Positions 33,901 through 42,783 of a stretch of DNA of 64,000 bases are shown in pieces. The position numbers and the translations under genes were made by a program. The stretch is from Oreohelix idahoensis (taxonomy: Eukaryota; Mollusca; Gastropoda; Stylommatophora; Oreohelicidae). The stretch's first letter is position 1. Every line of letters begins with the position of its first letter. The notes beneath the pieces are model-generated. The model was not told where the DNA came from. It was given only the letters and a program-made list of their open reading frames with translations, and searched no databases. Location of the stretch: contig JAMPIV010004919.1 of the NCBI GenBank assembly GCA_024509875.1, positions 188,501 through 252,500 on the forward strand, written 5' to 3'.

Positions 33901-34136
33901 CTTTTGTCTTCTCTCTCAGCTTCCAGTCTTTTGGCTTCTCTTTCAGCTTCCAGTCTTTTGGCTTCTGCCTCTAATTGCAAATTTCTTTCTTCCCTATCCA
34001 TGTGTTTGTCCACTTCTGTTGTGACATACTGAGTAAGAGCATCACCTGTCATATTTAATTCCTTACCCATCTGCATGATCGCAGTCCTGAACTTCACTAG
34101 ATCAGCCATGGCGTTACTTAGATTGGGTATGTACAT
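30987..34136 (-). CDS. gag-pol: Gag-protease-integrase polyprotein of element 2 (1049 aa)
   Basis: One open frame covers Gag and two enzymes. Residues 45-125 are a charged coiled coil (RLEAEREAK repeats), about 155-325 the capsid-like part, and 373-386 a CCHC knuckle. An aspartic protease follows with LYDTG at about 434-438 and YPLILGCRY near 500. Integrase has its HHCC zinc region at 609-649. Its core residues D679 (AVDIVGP), D738 (ILTDKG) and E769 (GQVER) are present, but D738 and E769 are 30 residues apart, not the usual 35, so catalysis is doubtful. The GPY/F module is near 908-925. The frame ends 7 bases before the RT ORF after a single-base shift near 31035-31045; in element 1 the same stretch reads straight through. 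The start may be MYIPNL or, more likely, the internal MADLVKF shared with element 1. Confidence 0.92.
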   Translation of the reverse strand: MYIPNLSNAMADLVKFRTAIMQMGKELNMTGDALTQYVTTEVDKHMDREERNLQLEAEAKRLEAEREAKRLEAEREDKRLEAQREDKRLEVEAKKWEAENEAKKIEAEERKLQAERDHQLRLKELEIQANTGNNGGSSPHSESSSSQSTSSGAMNFHLDPFVEKEDAIESYLDRYERLATTYGVVKEKWSLKLSQGLRGVTYDVYLKLSRDDQEDYEILKQALLVRYEKNSESYRKKFRTAKILPGENYHQFSARLENYLEKWSSLGKCQDLKEIIMMEQVKESMPQEMRKFIMEQGAERLEDIVTVAERYQAAQAELIGNKKKQGENFKSSQNYTKYEQKDHATRNKQRFDQKDKNPLRSDKTPYWKEGKWCKTCLMSNHNTADCRRKNPPHHAACLTTGNQGRKYMAVSQKDFHHPPVCEEVTVNGTQVLCLYDTGLDFDSVVCSSLVSPDQITTETVEIRGPIKGARTMTLPIARINIRSRYVEGEIKAAVMDDHIYPLILGCRYVFLGESIKPVVMATVQTRESSRKMEENPINTHPEEMKKAQAADSTLKPCFGKLPKAHNPPEKGDLYIKNGLLYRKAGTGPKGHGQLVVPKSYREKVMTLGHAIPFSGHMGVGATGQRIACHYFWPGITEDIKRYVRSCPECQRVAPKHRTAPATLGEMPIMGTPFERVAVDIVGPLTRTKKRNAYILTLVDTCSMWGEAVAMSAIDSKHVAEALLTIFTRLGFPHQILTDKGKLTQEVFRIFQARHYHCSPYHAQGNGQVERFNGTLISILRKLASEKPDTWDTYLPAALFAYREVPHNSTGLAPATMLFGRPIKGPLEALLRTWTDEKAEETVTSSYQYVNELTSRLKAGWKLANDNLRQARRKHAAYYNKKAKDRELEVGEKVLLLLPSSNNKLQIGWQGPYVILEKLSRTNYKIDKKGKEKVYHVNLLKKYYDKESSEVAHIMTLAIATEMHGEPLHSMEYPLTTTEDYVQVNISEHLTPEQKKRVQKVLETHADVLTDKPGRTNLLEYDMKVTDPTPVCMRTYPYTLCESPSTKGGS

Positions 34137-34378
34137 CTACTATAACCAAATTATTGTAATTAAACTTAATTAATTCAAATGAACAAAAAATTTCCGTGCA
34201 ATTTTATGAGCATCAACTATTTACTGAGTACTAAATGGTACTCCTCCTAAGAAAATATTAAAAAATCCTATTATAGAATTTCTCAAAAAAAATTTTTTTT
34301 TCTTAGTTATCTATGGGTGGCACAAGATAGAGTGTAGATAGATGAATAGACTAAGTATGGCTCACGATATACAAAAAT

Positions 34379-34398
34379 ATCCCAGGAACGAGCCCCCA
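34379..34398 (-). other. Primer-binding site of element 2, tRNA-Pro type
   Basis: Sense strand TGGGGGCTCGTTCCTGGGAT begins one base after the LTR end. Its first 11 bases equal the complement of the tRNA-Pro 3' end, and the rest matches with small differences. Confidence 0.7.
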
Positions 34399-34399
34399 G

Positions 34400-36026
34400 T
34401 GTGGCGAGAGGTTTTATTTGGCTGTTGGATCAGTATAGTACTGAAAATTACAGAAATAGAATTTCTGCAGAAAATGGTGAAGTCCCAGTGTCTGAGAGGA
34501 CTACTGGTATCACAAATTAGTTACGGCTGTGAATGATCTGATCTCGAAACAATAGTAGAGAGGAGACCGACATAAAGTGCCACCTCCGCTGTGTAACTAA
34601 CTGTGATATTAAACAAAACAAGGAAACAGATTTTTACTTAACAATGATAAAATTGACAAGTCGTTCAAAATACAATTTCCTTATATTTTATTTAGTATAT
34701 ACACTATCTACTCTGGTGCTGAAGGGTGAATGTTGAAAAAATGGAACGTAATGAATTTGTAAGTTTACATATATTTTACAAATATTTATATTTATATAGA
34801 CAACAAGTTTTCCAATTATAGGAACAAAAATTATATCAGCTGTGCTGTTAATTAAGGATATAACACTTATCAGCTATGTTGTTATTTTTGTCTCTTGCTA
34901 TGCTAATTTCACTTTCTCATCACTGACAGTTTCTATGCTCACAATGCTGACAGAAATGGTACTAATGTGTACTCATCTCTTAAAACGTTCTGTTCTCCCT
35001 AGTTTGGTTCACACAACTCCTGCTGAGGCTCGTTACTTTAGCCCACCCAAGACTGAGGGGGACTAAAGATGTAGCTTCTGTACAATCTCTATGCTCCTGC
35101 GAAGTTCCAGGCAGCGGGATTGACTCGAACATACGACCTCAGGTTTTTAGGACACAAATGAAACCTGTAACAAGGAAAAATAGGGGCTAATTTCTGTCCT
35201 CAAGCCCACCTATTTCTATTGTATATGATATGAGCGTGTCTCAGTGTCTGCATGTGGGATGAATGACAACATGGCTCAGTATGATTTAGCAATAGCGAGA
35301 CAAGACAGGTGTCTACTTGCAAAACATTCTTTCTGATAAACTAATGCATGGATACATTCAATAATATAGATTCAATACATGAATACATTTAATGCATTAA
35401 TACATCCCATAATATAAATCAATACATGAATAAATCCAATAATATGTACACCTAGGTGTGATACAACAATGTCCTTCCCCCTATAATCCCAGGCCCCCTC
35501 TGACGAGTGCTATACAAGCTGGTAACATATATCCTAACAATAACGTTATGTTCTTATGATAGGAATATATGCGACGAGGACTGTTTGGTGATATATCAGG
35601 TGGGAGTTATAGGAGACAATAGATTGGAGTTAGATGCGACAATAGATTGAGTCCTGACAAGGACTGTTTTGGTTATATTTGCAGTTGGTTTTATCTGAGA
35701 CAATGGATTGAGTCCTAACAAGGACTGTTATGGTTATATTTGCAGTTTGGAATTATCAGAGACAATAGACTGAATATAGGAGACAATAGATTGAAGTATG
35801 AGTCCTATTAGTCTTCGTCTATTCAATCATATACATTCATAGGGAACCCAAAATATATTAAATATATACAGGTGTAGGTAGTATAATGACACACAACAAA
35901 TACCAACATTATATGCCTGCTGAAGGCCTATTTTCCTAAAGGTTATCGTAAATTTATAATTACCCTCCAAGATTTAAAAAACGGCCAGTTTGACTCGACT
36001 AGTGAAGTAGGTTGCAGGTCGATGCC
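34400..36026 (-). repeat. Element 2 5' LTR, part 1 (interrupted)
   Basis: Near-identical to 27706-29332. It stops at GGTCGATGCC, where element 3 begins. The uninterrupted copy continues CCTCAGG at this point. Confidence 0.95.
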
Positions 36027-37574
36027 TGTAAAGTTGCTCACTGTAAAGTGCTGTGTAAAAAGTCATCTGTGAACCATCTGTGTAAATTGTGGTGTATGGT
36101 GTTACTGAGATCAGGCATGCTCCAGTCTACCCAGCTGTAAATGGGTAACTCACCCTAGTCCTGAGTTAGGGAAGGCAAAGGCAGCTGTAAGCAGTAGTTT
36201 CCCTCTAAGGCTCCAGGGGAAGAAGGCCCTAAACTTGGTCACTTCAACCGACGCAGGATGGTGTATATATGGAGTAGAAGTGTAGAGTGTGATTAACGCG
36301 AATGGTGTACTGTTTGTGTTCTGACCAATCTAAGCACTCATTCACTTGTGTCTACAAGGCACCAATGCAGACTGTTGGAATCTTTGTTTACACAGTTTAT
36401 TTAGACGCACACACTGGGACATAACGAGTAAATCATGGGTATGTTGACATATCAATTTGCAGGCATACATAGTAGATCCCATGTCATGACACATTCATAA
36501 ATAATAGGTAGTACATCAATAGTTTCCAATGTCATGATACATAATGGCCGCATCCCCTATCTGACTAAGCGCGTCAGTGAAGGCGGATCGGTAAGTAACT
36601 AAAGTTGCTTTAAGTTCACAGTTTATATCATATTATGAAACCTTGGAAGGGGTTTCTATCAAAACTGAGATCTCCTTGCCACTGTCCGAATAGTAAGATA
36701 CATGCCCCGTTCTTTGGACAGTGATTCAAAAATACGATGACAGGAATGTAACATGGCCGCCTTCCTGAGTTGTCGCTCACTCGCTCACAGGAAGGTATAT
36801 ATATAAGCCAAAGTTAATTCGAAATACATATGAATGATTTCCTAAAGTTTCTCCATACAGTTCTACAGTAATCCAATTACTTCTCGTAGACATAATTGTT
36901 GTATGGAAGCCCGTCATCTTCGTCGATACGAAACATGACCCTAGCGTTGCGAAGCACAAAATTCCAGCTAGGTCTAACCGACGTGAGATCATCAAAAATA
37001 GGGTCTGGAATTACCTGGAGTCCGAATCATACATGGTACCGTACATTAGGAGAGTCTCTAACACAAACTCTAGTAGAGACACAATCTCCTACAGAAGAAA
37101 AACCACTTCATCAATCATTTTTACTTAAGAATATACCAGCCCTTGGAAATGCGTAACCGCCATTGTAAACGGTACCTCGGAACTCATCACGACTTGTCAA
37201 GACAACTCATACTTCCGCTAGAGCGGCATAACAAGAATATAGTCCTGCCTACCCATCAAAAATATACAATATAGGACTGATTCTACTTGTACTAATAATA
37301 TGTAATACATATGAATTCAGGCCATAAACATAATAAGCAAATTAATATATTTTCTGGCCCTAACAAATAAGTACGGACATGGGTGTCATATCCATGCGCC
37401 GAATCAATATCAAGAACGATTACTCCTATAATCAAAAGTGTGAATCAATCATGAATTATCTAGCTTTACTATAGACAGCATTTTCATACACAAATGAATG
37501 AATGTCTATATCTTTTCCATATTAAATAGCCATATCGATTTTTGTAATATGTGCGTCAAAATATGCACGCAACA
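36027..37574 (-). repeat. Element 3 3' LTR (1548 bp)
   Basis: Pairs with 44920-46392. It contains 77 bases (about 37472-37548) absent from the other LTR. Bases 36113-36240 contain a SINE S1 body (CCAGTCTACCCAGCTGTAAA and TGAGTTAGGGAAGGCAAAGG) that is also in the other LTR. The ORFs at 36896-37156 and 45791-46051 are the same LTR sequence and not convincing. Confidence 0.94.
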
Positions 37575-37984
37575 GATTACCACACCCCTCGGGAAAAAAA
37601 TGGTACATTTTTTTTTTTGAAATACATCTAGGAGCAACATACAATAGGCTCACAATGCACCAATAACAATGCGCAGATGATAAGCATAATTTTTCTGACC
37701 TTAGAGAAAGTACTTCTCTAAGTATAAATATTTCCAGAGAGGTGTCACCAACGCATACTACAATATTAGCAATGACACAATTTCTACATTAGTTTATACA
37801 TAAATTTCATCTAAGATATCTTAACATCATGATCATCAAAGACGAAAAAAAACATTGAAAGATCAGCGGTGAATAAACATCAATGAACCGCTAAGTAGTG
37901 TTACAATCAATATATGATATTACCTATGTGTACACATTTCAACATAGGAACAACTGTATCAAAGTTGTATAACAGTTATGAATC
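37575..37984 (-). other. Element 3 3' untranslated region and purine tract
   Basis: The sense strand ends in CCCGAGGGGTGTGGTAATC just before the LTR start TGTTGCG, the likely polypurine tract. Most of the region is also present in element 4 (CAACATACAATAGGCTCACA, AAGTATAAATATTTCCAGAG). Confidence 0.75.
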
Positions 37985-38400
37985 ATGTGGGCATCTAGAC
38001 AAAATATCTGCCATCACATTTTCTGACCCACGGATAGCTCGCACCGAAAAATGAAATGGCTGCAGAGCAATCGCGTATCGCGTTCATCTCGCGCTCTTCA
38101 GATTTTTACTCTGAATAGCCGTAAGAGCTTTCTGGTCAGTTTCCACGATGAAATGCGCGCCAAGAAGAAATCTTTGCAGTTTAACTCTTAAAGGCCGGAA
38201 CTGGTTCACATCCGCCAAAACCCCTAGAAGCCGAAAGAGTTTCACTTTTGAATTGCCGTGAAATTTTTTCCGTATTTCTTCGTTTCCATGAAATGCGCGC
38301 CAAGAATCCTTCATAAATCTTTGCAGTTTAAGGATTGACCAAACCATAGCCAATAAGGTTACTGCGGTCTAATTCTGGCAAAACTCGTGAAAAAATTCCG
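37985..38400 (-). pseudogene. RNase H of element 3, rearranged and broken
   Basis: The intact version of this domain is in element 4 (52283-52733). Here GAAATGCGCGCCAAGAA and GATTGACCAAACCATAG each occur twice, separated by unrelated filler. The filler includes an inverted pair around AGGCCGGAA (about 38188 and 38390). A TGA stop also falls in the conserved KSAR.TRYAIAL stretch (near 38083). The remaining end, up to ADILSRCPHDS-like residues, is readable. No functional RNase H is possible. Confidence 0.8.
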
Positions 38401-39643
38401 GCCTGCAAGAGTTAAGGATTGACCAAACCATAGACAATAATTCACGGTCTAGAACCGAGTAATTCTTCTCTGCGGCATTCAATTTTCGAGAAATATACAT
38501 CACAGGATGCAGAGTTCCAGAGTACTCTTGCATTAGTGCTACTCCAATCCCGGTGGATGAAGCGTCACTACGAAGAATAAATGTCTTATCCTTAGAAGGC
38601 AATACTAGGATAGGTGGAGTAGAAAACATAGTTTTAACCTTATCCAAAGAGGATTGACATTCTTGAGTCCAATGGACTACATTAGGAGACCCTTTCTTTA
38701 GCAAGGAAGAAAGAGGTGACATAATGGAGGACAGATTCGGAATGAATCGTCCATAAAATTGTATTAGACCTAAGAGACTTCGCACTTGCTTTTTAGTCTT
38801 AGGAATAGAAATGTTAAGTATCTTACTTGTATTATGGTCTTCTGTTTTTAGGAACCCATGACCAACACGGTGTCCTAAGAAAGATATTTCGCTAAAACCA
38901 ATACATGCTTTCGATGGTTTCGCTGTCAGGTTATGCTCGCGTAAGATAGACAATAGTTCATTTATCCCATTATAGTGATCGTTCCAAGTATCACTGAAAA
39001 GACAGATGTCATCAAGATACGCAATGACATCTGAGCGATGAGATAGGATTCGACGCATCATGCGTACGAATGTTGCAGGGGCGTTCATAAGACCGAAAGG
39101 CATGAAATTCCATTGGAATAGACCCCTAGGCGTCGAAAAAGCAGTAAACGGTTTGGCGTGTTCGGATAATGGAACTTGCCAATATCCCTTAGACAAATCG
39201 AGTTTAGTAAAGAAATGAGAATTCGATAGTCTCGTAAGTAGCTCTTCTAGTAAAGGCATAGGTTCAGCATCAAATTTCGTCACTTGGTTCAATTTGCGAT
39301 AATCCACGCAAAGACGTATGTTATTGTCTTTTTTTCGTACAATAACCATCGGCGAAGAATATGCTGATGTGGATGGTTCAATAATTTTTAACTCTATCAT
39401 CTCATCCAACTCTTTCTCTACCTGTGCTTGAAAATGTATCGGGATAGGATACGGTCTGACTCTTATAGGACTATGGTCAGTAAGAATAATGTCATGTTGA
39501 ATGACATCAGTTTGACCAGGAATGTCAGTAAGGACATCCTGAAATTGTTCTAACATAGTAGAAACTTGTTTCTGCTCTCCTGGAGATAATTCGGGAGAAA
39601 TTGCAACATCTTTCCATGATTCATTAGAGTGAAGAGGAATCAT
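38369..39643 (-). CDS. pol: Reverse transcriptase of element 3, with start of RNase H (424 aa)
   Basis: The ORF has a Pol linker (SPGEQKQVSTMLEQFQDVLT), then RT with VRKKDNNIRLCVDYRKLNQV, LDLSKGYWQVPL, MPFGLMNAPATFVRMM and the YLDD catalytic box (VIAYLDDICLFS). The connection region and the first RNase H aspartate (LRSDASSTGIGVAL) follow. It ends abnormally in the rearranged RNase H (SILNSCRPEFF). RT itself looks intact. It lies after the integrase ORF, separated by 48 bases and in another frame. Confidence 0.9.
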   Translation of the reverse strand: MIPLHSNESWKDVAISPELSPGEQKQVSTMLEQFQDVLTDIPGQTDVIQHDIILTDHSPIRVRPYPIPIHFQAQVEKELDEMIELKIIEPSTSAYSSPMVIVRKKDNNIRLCVDYRKLNQVTKFDAEPMPLLEELLTRLSNSHFFTKLDLSKGYWQVPLSEHAKPFTAFSTPRGLFQWNFMPFGLMNAPATFVRMMRRILSHRSDVIAYLDDICLFSDTWNDHYNGINELLSILREHNLTAKPSKACIGFSEISFLGHRVGHGFLKTEDHNTSKILNISIPKTKKQVRSLLGLIQFYGRFIPNLSSIMSPLSSLLKKGSPNVVHWTQECQSSLDKVKTMFSTPPILVLPSKDKTFILRSDASSTGIGVALMQEYSGTLHPVMYISRKLNAAEKNYSVLDRELLSMVWSILNSCRPEFFHEFCQN

Positions 39644-39690
39644 TGGAAAAGGTAGATTTACATCCGAGAAACTCGTTTCCTCATCCTGTA

Positions 39691-40797
39691 TTACTGACAG
39701 AGATGAGTACTGTCCATGTTGGACTGGAAAATCGTCCGTTGCCTGGAAAACAGGTTGTAAATAATCGGACGTTCATGGAATTCCGTGAGCATGTTGATGT
39801 GGAAGGTTTTACGCTTCCCGTCAATATCGACGATATAGTCAACATCGGAAACTTTTGATATTATATCGTACGGACCTTTCCAAGAAATAAGAAGTCTATT
39901 TTCCCTACAAGGTAGCAAGACAAATGCTTTGTCACCTGGACAAAGTTGTCGCAAGCATCTCTTTTTATTGGCAAATTCCCTTGCCTTCTGTTTCGCAAAT
40001 TCAGAAGAAGCAGTTGCCAATTTGCATGCTTCAATAATCTTGTGTCTAAGTGCGATGACATATTCATAAGAGGATTTTGTGTCATCGACAATATTATCAG
40101 CAGTTATAAGATCATGAAGTAAGGACATAGGACCTCGCGGTTTCGCGCCAAAGACAAGTTCAAAGGGAGAAAATCCTGTATGTTCGTTGGCGACCTCTCT
40201 ATATGCAAAGAGAGCCGCGGGTAAAACCCTATCCCAATCCTGAGGATGATCTTCTGTTATCTTACCTAGTAGGTTTTTCAGAGTTCTATTCAGACGTTCC
40301 ACCATCCCATTGGACATAGGATGATAAATACTACTCAGCGATCTCTCTATCTTAAGAGTCGACATTACTTGAGACATGGTATCCGATATGAGTTGGGTAC
40401 CATGGTCGGATAATATTTCTGCTGGAAATCCCAGACGAGAAAATATTAACCAAAGAGCATCTGCGACATCAGCAGTAGTTATGCTCTTTAGAGGAACAGC
40501 CTCCGGCCAACGTGTGCACATATCAACACACGTCAAAATAAATTGGTGTCCTCTAGCAGACTTTATCTTAAATGGACCAATGATGTCTATCGCCATTTTT
40601 TGAAATGGTCGAATGGGAATGTCTGCAGCCTGAATAGGTGCATCATGGCGTGGACCTCTGGATTTAATCTCTTGACATACTTTACAAGATCGACAATAGA
40701 TTCGTATGTCCTTATTCACAGCAGGCCAAAAGAAAGATTCAAGAACTCTAGTTTTAGTACGGGAAAAAACCCATATGTCCAGCACACTGCGAATCAT
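39691..40797 (-). CDS. Integrase of element 3 (368 aa), upstream of RT
   Basis: Integrase joins element DNA to the chromosome. The frame picks up the second half of the zinc-binding region (CRSCKVC) and then the full core: AIDIIGPF (first D), EILSDHGTQ (second D) and GMVERLNRT (E), with 35 residues between the last two, as expected. The C-terminal GPY/F module follows (WKGPYDIISKVSDVDYIVD), then FHINMLTEFHERP. The zinc-region histidines are in the previous frame (HDSQCAGHMGFF), so a slip in a run of six T near 40770 splits the domain. Its place before RT repeats the order seen in element 2. Confidence 0.9.
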   Translation of the reverse strand: MIRSVLDIWVFSRTKTRVLESFFWPAVNKDIRIYCRSCKVCQEIKSRGPRHDAPIQAADIPIRPFQKMAIDIIGPFKIKSARGHQFILTCVDMCTRWPEAVPLKSITTADVADALWLIFSRLGFPAEILSDHGTQLISDTMSQVMSTLKIERSLSSIYHPMSNGMVERLNRTLKNLLGKITEDHPQDWDRVLPAALFAYREVANEHTGFSPFELVFGAKPRGPMSLLHDLITADNIVDDTKSSYEYVIALRHKIIEACKLATASSEFAKQKAREFANKKRCLRQLCPGDKAFVLLPCRENRLLISWKGPYDIISKVSDVDYIVDIDGKRKTFHINMLTEFHERPIIYNLFSRQRTIFQSNMDSTHLCQ

Positions 40798-41545
40798 GAG
40801 CGTGCTGTAAGATTTTAACTCTCATATTTTTAGGCACAAGGATTTGAGCATGAATGGACTTAGCGGAGTCTTGTACCATACGTACAAGTACGCCATTCTT
40901 CATCGTAATCCAAGATTTACGATTTGTATCCTTATTCGGATCACCTTTTGTTGCCAGAGTAAAGAATTTCTTTAGAGTAGGATCATCTTCCTGCTGTTTT
41001 ATAAAGGAATCATGGGAAATCTCCAAGGGATCATCTTGGATCTGCGCATCATTATCTTCAGAATGTGAAGATTGTGGCATATTAAGAGCTTGAGCCCTAG
41101 TGATTACTGCATTAGCAGATTGCATATTAACATTTTCCCAATTAGAAATTTGCTGTGGAGTGCATTCTTTCACTCCATGAATGCGACCGATGATAAGATC
41201 AGCGATCGGATTCGGCAAGAGACATGCTTGCACCTCTCCTGTAAAGAAAGGCGTAGCAATATTGATAATGGCAGTGGAGTACTTCTCCAATGTGCCACCA
41301 AATGTTACACATTTGACTACATCGCCTGTAGCTCGAGAAGGATTTACGAGTGATTGCCTCACTCCGATGGTAGTGCACCCCGAATCGAAAAGAATTGATA
41401 CCGGAGTACCATCTATTAGGCCTCTATTGAAAACAAGAGCACCCCTTCCATTATGCGCGATTGACGCAGGGAGAGCGGGAAGCGGGTGACCGCAGCTTAA
41501 AGTAGAAACTGTGGTTGGATCGATAATGTTTTGCATTGCGAACAC
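40754..41545 (-). CDS. Protease and start of integrase of element 3 (263 aa)
   Basis: A retroviral-type aspartic protease with ILFDSGCTTIGV (DSG active site near residue 53) and ADLIIGRIHG (about 115-124) is followed by a linker, then TMKNGVLVRMV and PKNMRVKILQHAHD leading into the integrase zinc region. It overlaps the end of the Gag frame by about 48 bases, one base back, which is compatible with a -1 frameshift. It could also reflect mutation, because the Gag N-terminal part is already in this frame. Confidence 0.8.
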   Translation of the reverse strand: MFAMQNIIDPTTVSTLSCGHPLPALPASIAHNGRGALVFNRGLIDGTPVSILFDSGCTTIGVRQSLVNPSRATGDVVKCVTFGGTLEKYSTAIINIATPFFTGEVQACLLPNPIADLIIGRIHGVKECTPQQISNWENVNMQSANAVITRAQALNMPQSSHSEDNDAQIQDDPLEISHDSFIKQQEDDPTLKKFFTLATKGDPNKDTNRKSWITMKNGVLVRMVQDSAKSIHAQILVPKNMRVKILQHAHDSQCAGHMGFFPY

Positions 41546-42783
41546 TCAGATGCTCTAGCAAAATCGAAAGCGGAATTTGCTACACTATTGGAGTCTTTTT
41601 TATCATTATTCTGATTACCGGCGTCGTGGAACTCCTGTTGTGCAGAGTTAGCCTGGTAATAAGATTTACCATGTCTTTTGTGTTTTGATCTACCTCGGTT
41701 ATAATTGTCTCTATAATTATTATTTCCTCTTTTATAACCCCTATTTGGGTTTGAATCATAATATTCATGATCATAATCATCACGCTCATTATACTGAGTA
41801 TCCCTGTAATATTGGTTTTTTTCTCTCCATGAAGCACTTGGGTAATTCCTATAGCTACTCCCCTTTCGAGAATGTCTAAAATTATGGGTACCCCTCGCGT
41901 GTCGAGGACTATCAGCCCGATTCCAGTTCTTCGAAGAAGAACCCTGATTTGAGTGGTTATCTTGGTTTTGATACTTATTCCAATTAACCTTTTTATCAAA
42001 TTTATTTTTAGCTCCTTGGAATATGTGTGAGTAATTCTGATTATATTCTGTTGCCGAAGCAACTGGCATACTCTCTTTAATGTTCGAGTTACTAAGAATC
42101 ATGTCAGGGTGTGCCGTGGCATACTGGTCACAATATTCTTCCATTTGCTTTGATGTACTAGGTTTACGCTCATGTAAGAACTCTAGGAATGGTTTATTTA
42201 CCGAAGACATGACCTTGTCTCTTAGCAATAAATCCGTAAGACCATCAAATGTTTTCTCTATTTTGGATAATTCAATCCATCGTGAGAGTGTAAGTCGTGC
42301 TTTTGAAATGAAATCTGAGAATTCTAAACCTACCTCAGGTCTCATTGTTTTAAACAAAAGACGATAACCTTCTTCTGACAGCTGATATCTCTTTATCAAA
42401 GCTGCCCTAATAGCATCATAATTATCCTTGTCGGCCTCTTCAACCAAAGATAACTTAGTCAGAGACTCCCCTTTTAAATTTTCAGACAACTGATGCACAT
42501 ACTGTGATTTGTCAACATTATGAGCTCGACAAGCACGTTCAAATCTATCAAGCCAGAATGTTATATCATCACTGGCAGAGTTGAACGCTGGCACCTTGAC
42601 CTTATAATTAAAAGGTTTACCATTACCACCAGATGCCTGATTAATATTACTCATACTAGTCAATCTTAATTTCTCTAACTCAAATTCATGTTCTCTTATT
42701 GCTTTTCTCTCTTCAGCTTCTCTATCTAATCTTTTCTGTTCAGCTGCAGCAGCAGCTTCTAATTTTTTTTTGTTCTGCAGCAA
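41497..42783 (-). CDS. gag: Gag of element 3, central and C-terminal part
   Basis: 428 codons. The capsid-like region (about 50-230) has PFNYKVKVPAFNSASDDITF and LDRFERACRAHNVDKSQYVH, then LKGESLTKLSLVEE. A basic R/N/Y-rich tail follows (RGYKRGNNNYRDNYNRGRSK), likely for RNA binding. A complete CCHC knuckle is not present; only CSQC is seen near the end. The coiled-coil start of Gag lies in another frame (42740-43321). Confidence 0.85.
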   Translation of the reverse strand: MLQNKKKLEAAAAAEQKRLDREAEERKAIREHEFELEKLRLTSMSNINQASGGNGKPFNYKVKVPAFNSASDDITFWLDRFERACRAHNVDKSQYVHQLSENLKGESLTKLSLVEEADKDNYDAIRAALIKRYQLSEEGYRLLFKTMRPEVGLEFSDFISKARLTLSRWIELSKIEKTFDGLTDLLLRDKVMSSVNKPFLEFLHERKPSTSKQMEEYCDQYATAHPDMILSNSNIKESMPVASATEYNQNYSHIFQGAKNKFDKKVNWNKYQNQDNHSNQGSSSKNWNRADSPRHARGTHNFRHSRKGSSYRNYPSASWREKNQYYRDTQYNERDDYDHEYYDSNPNRGYKRGNNNYRDNYNRGRSKHKRHGKSYYQANSAQQEFHDAGNQNNDKKDSNSVANSAFDFARASECSQCKTLSIQPQFLL

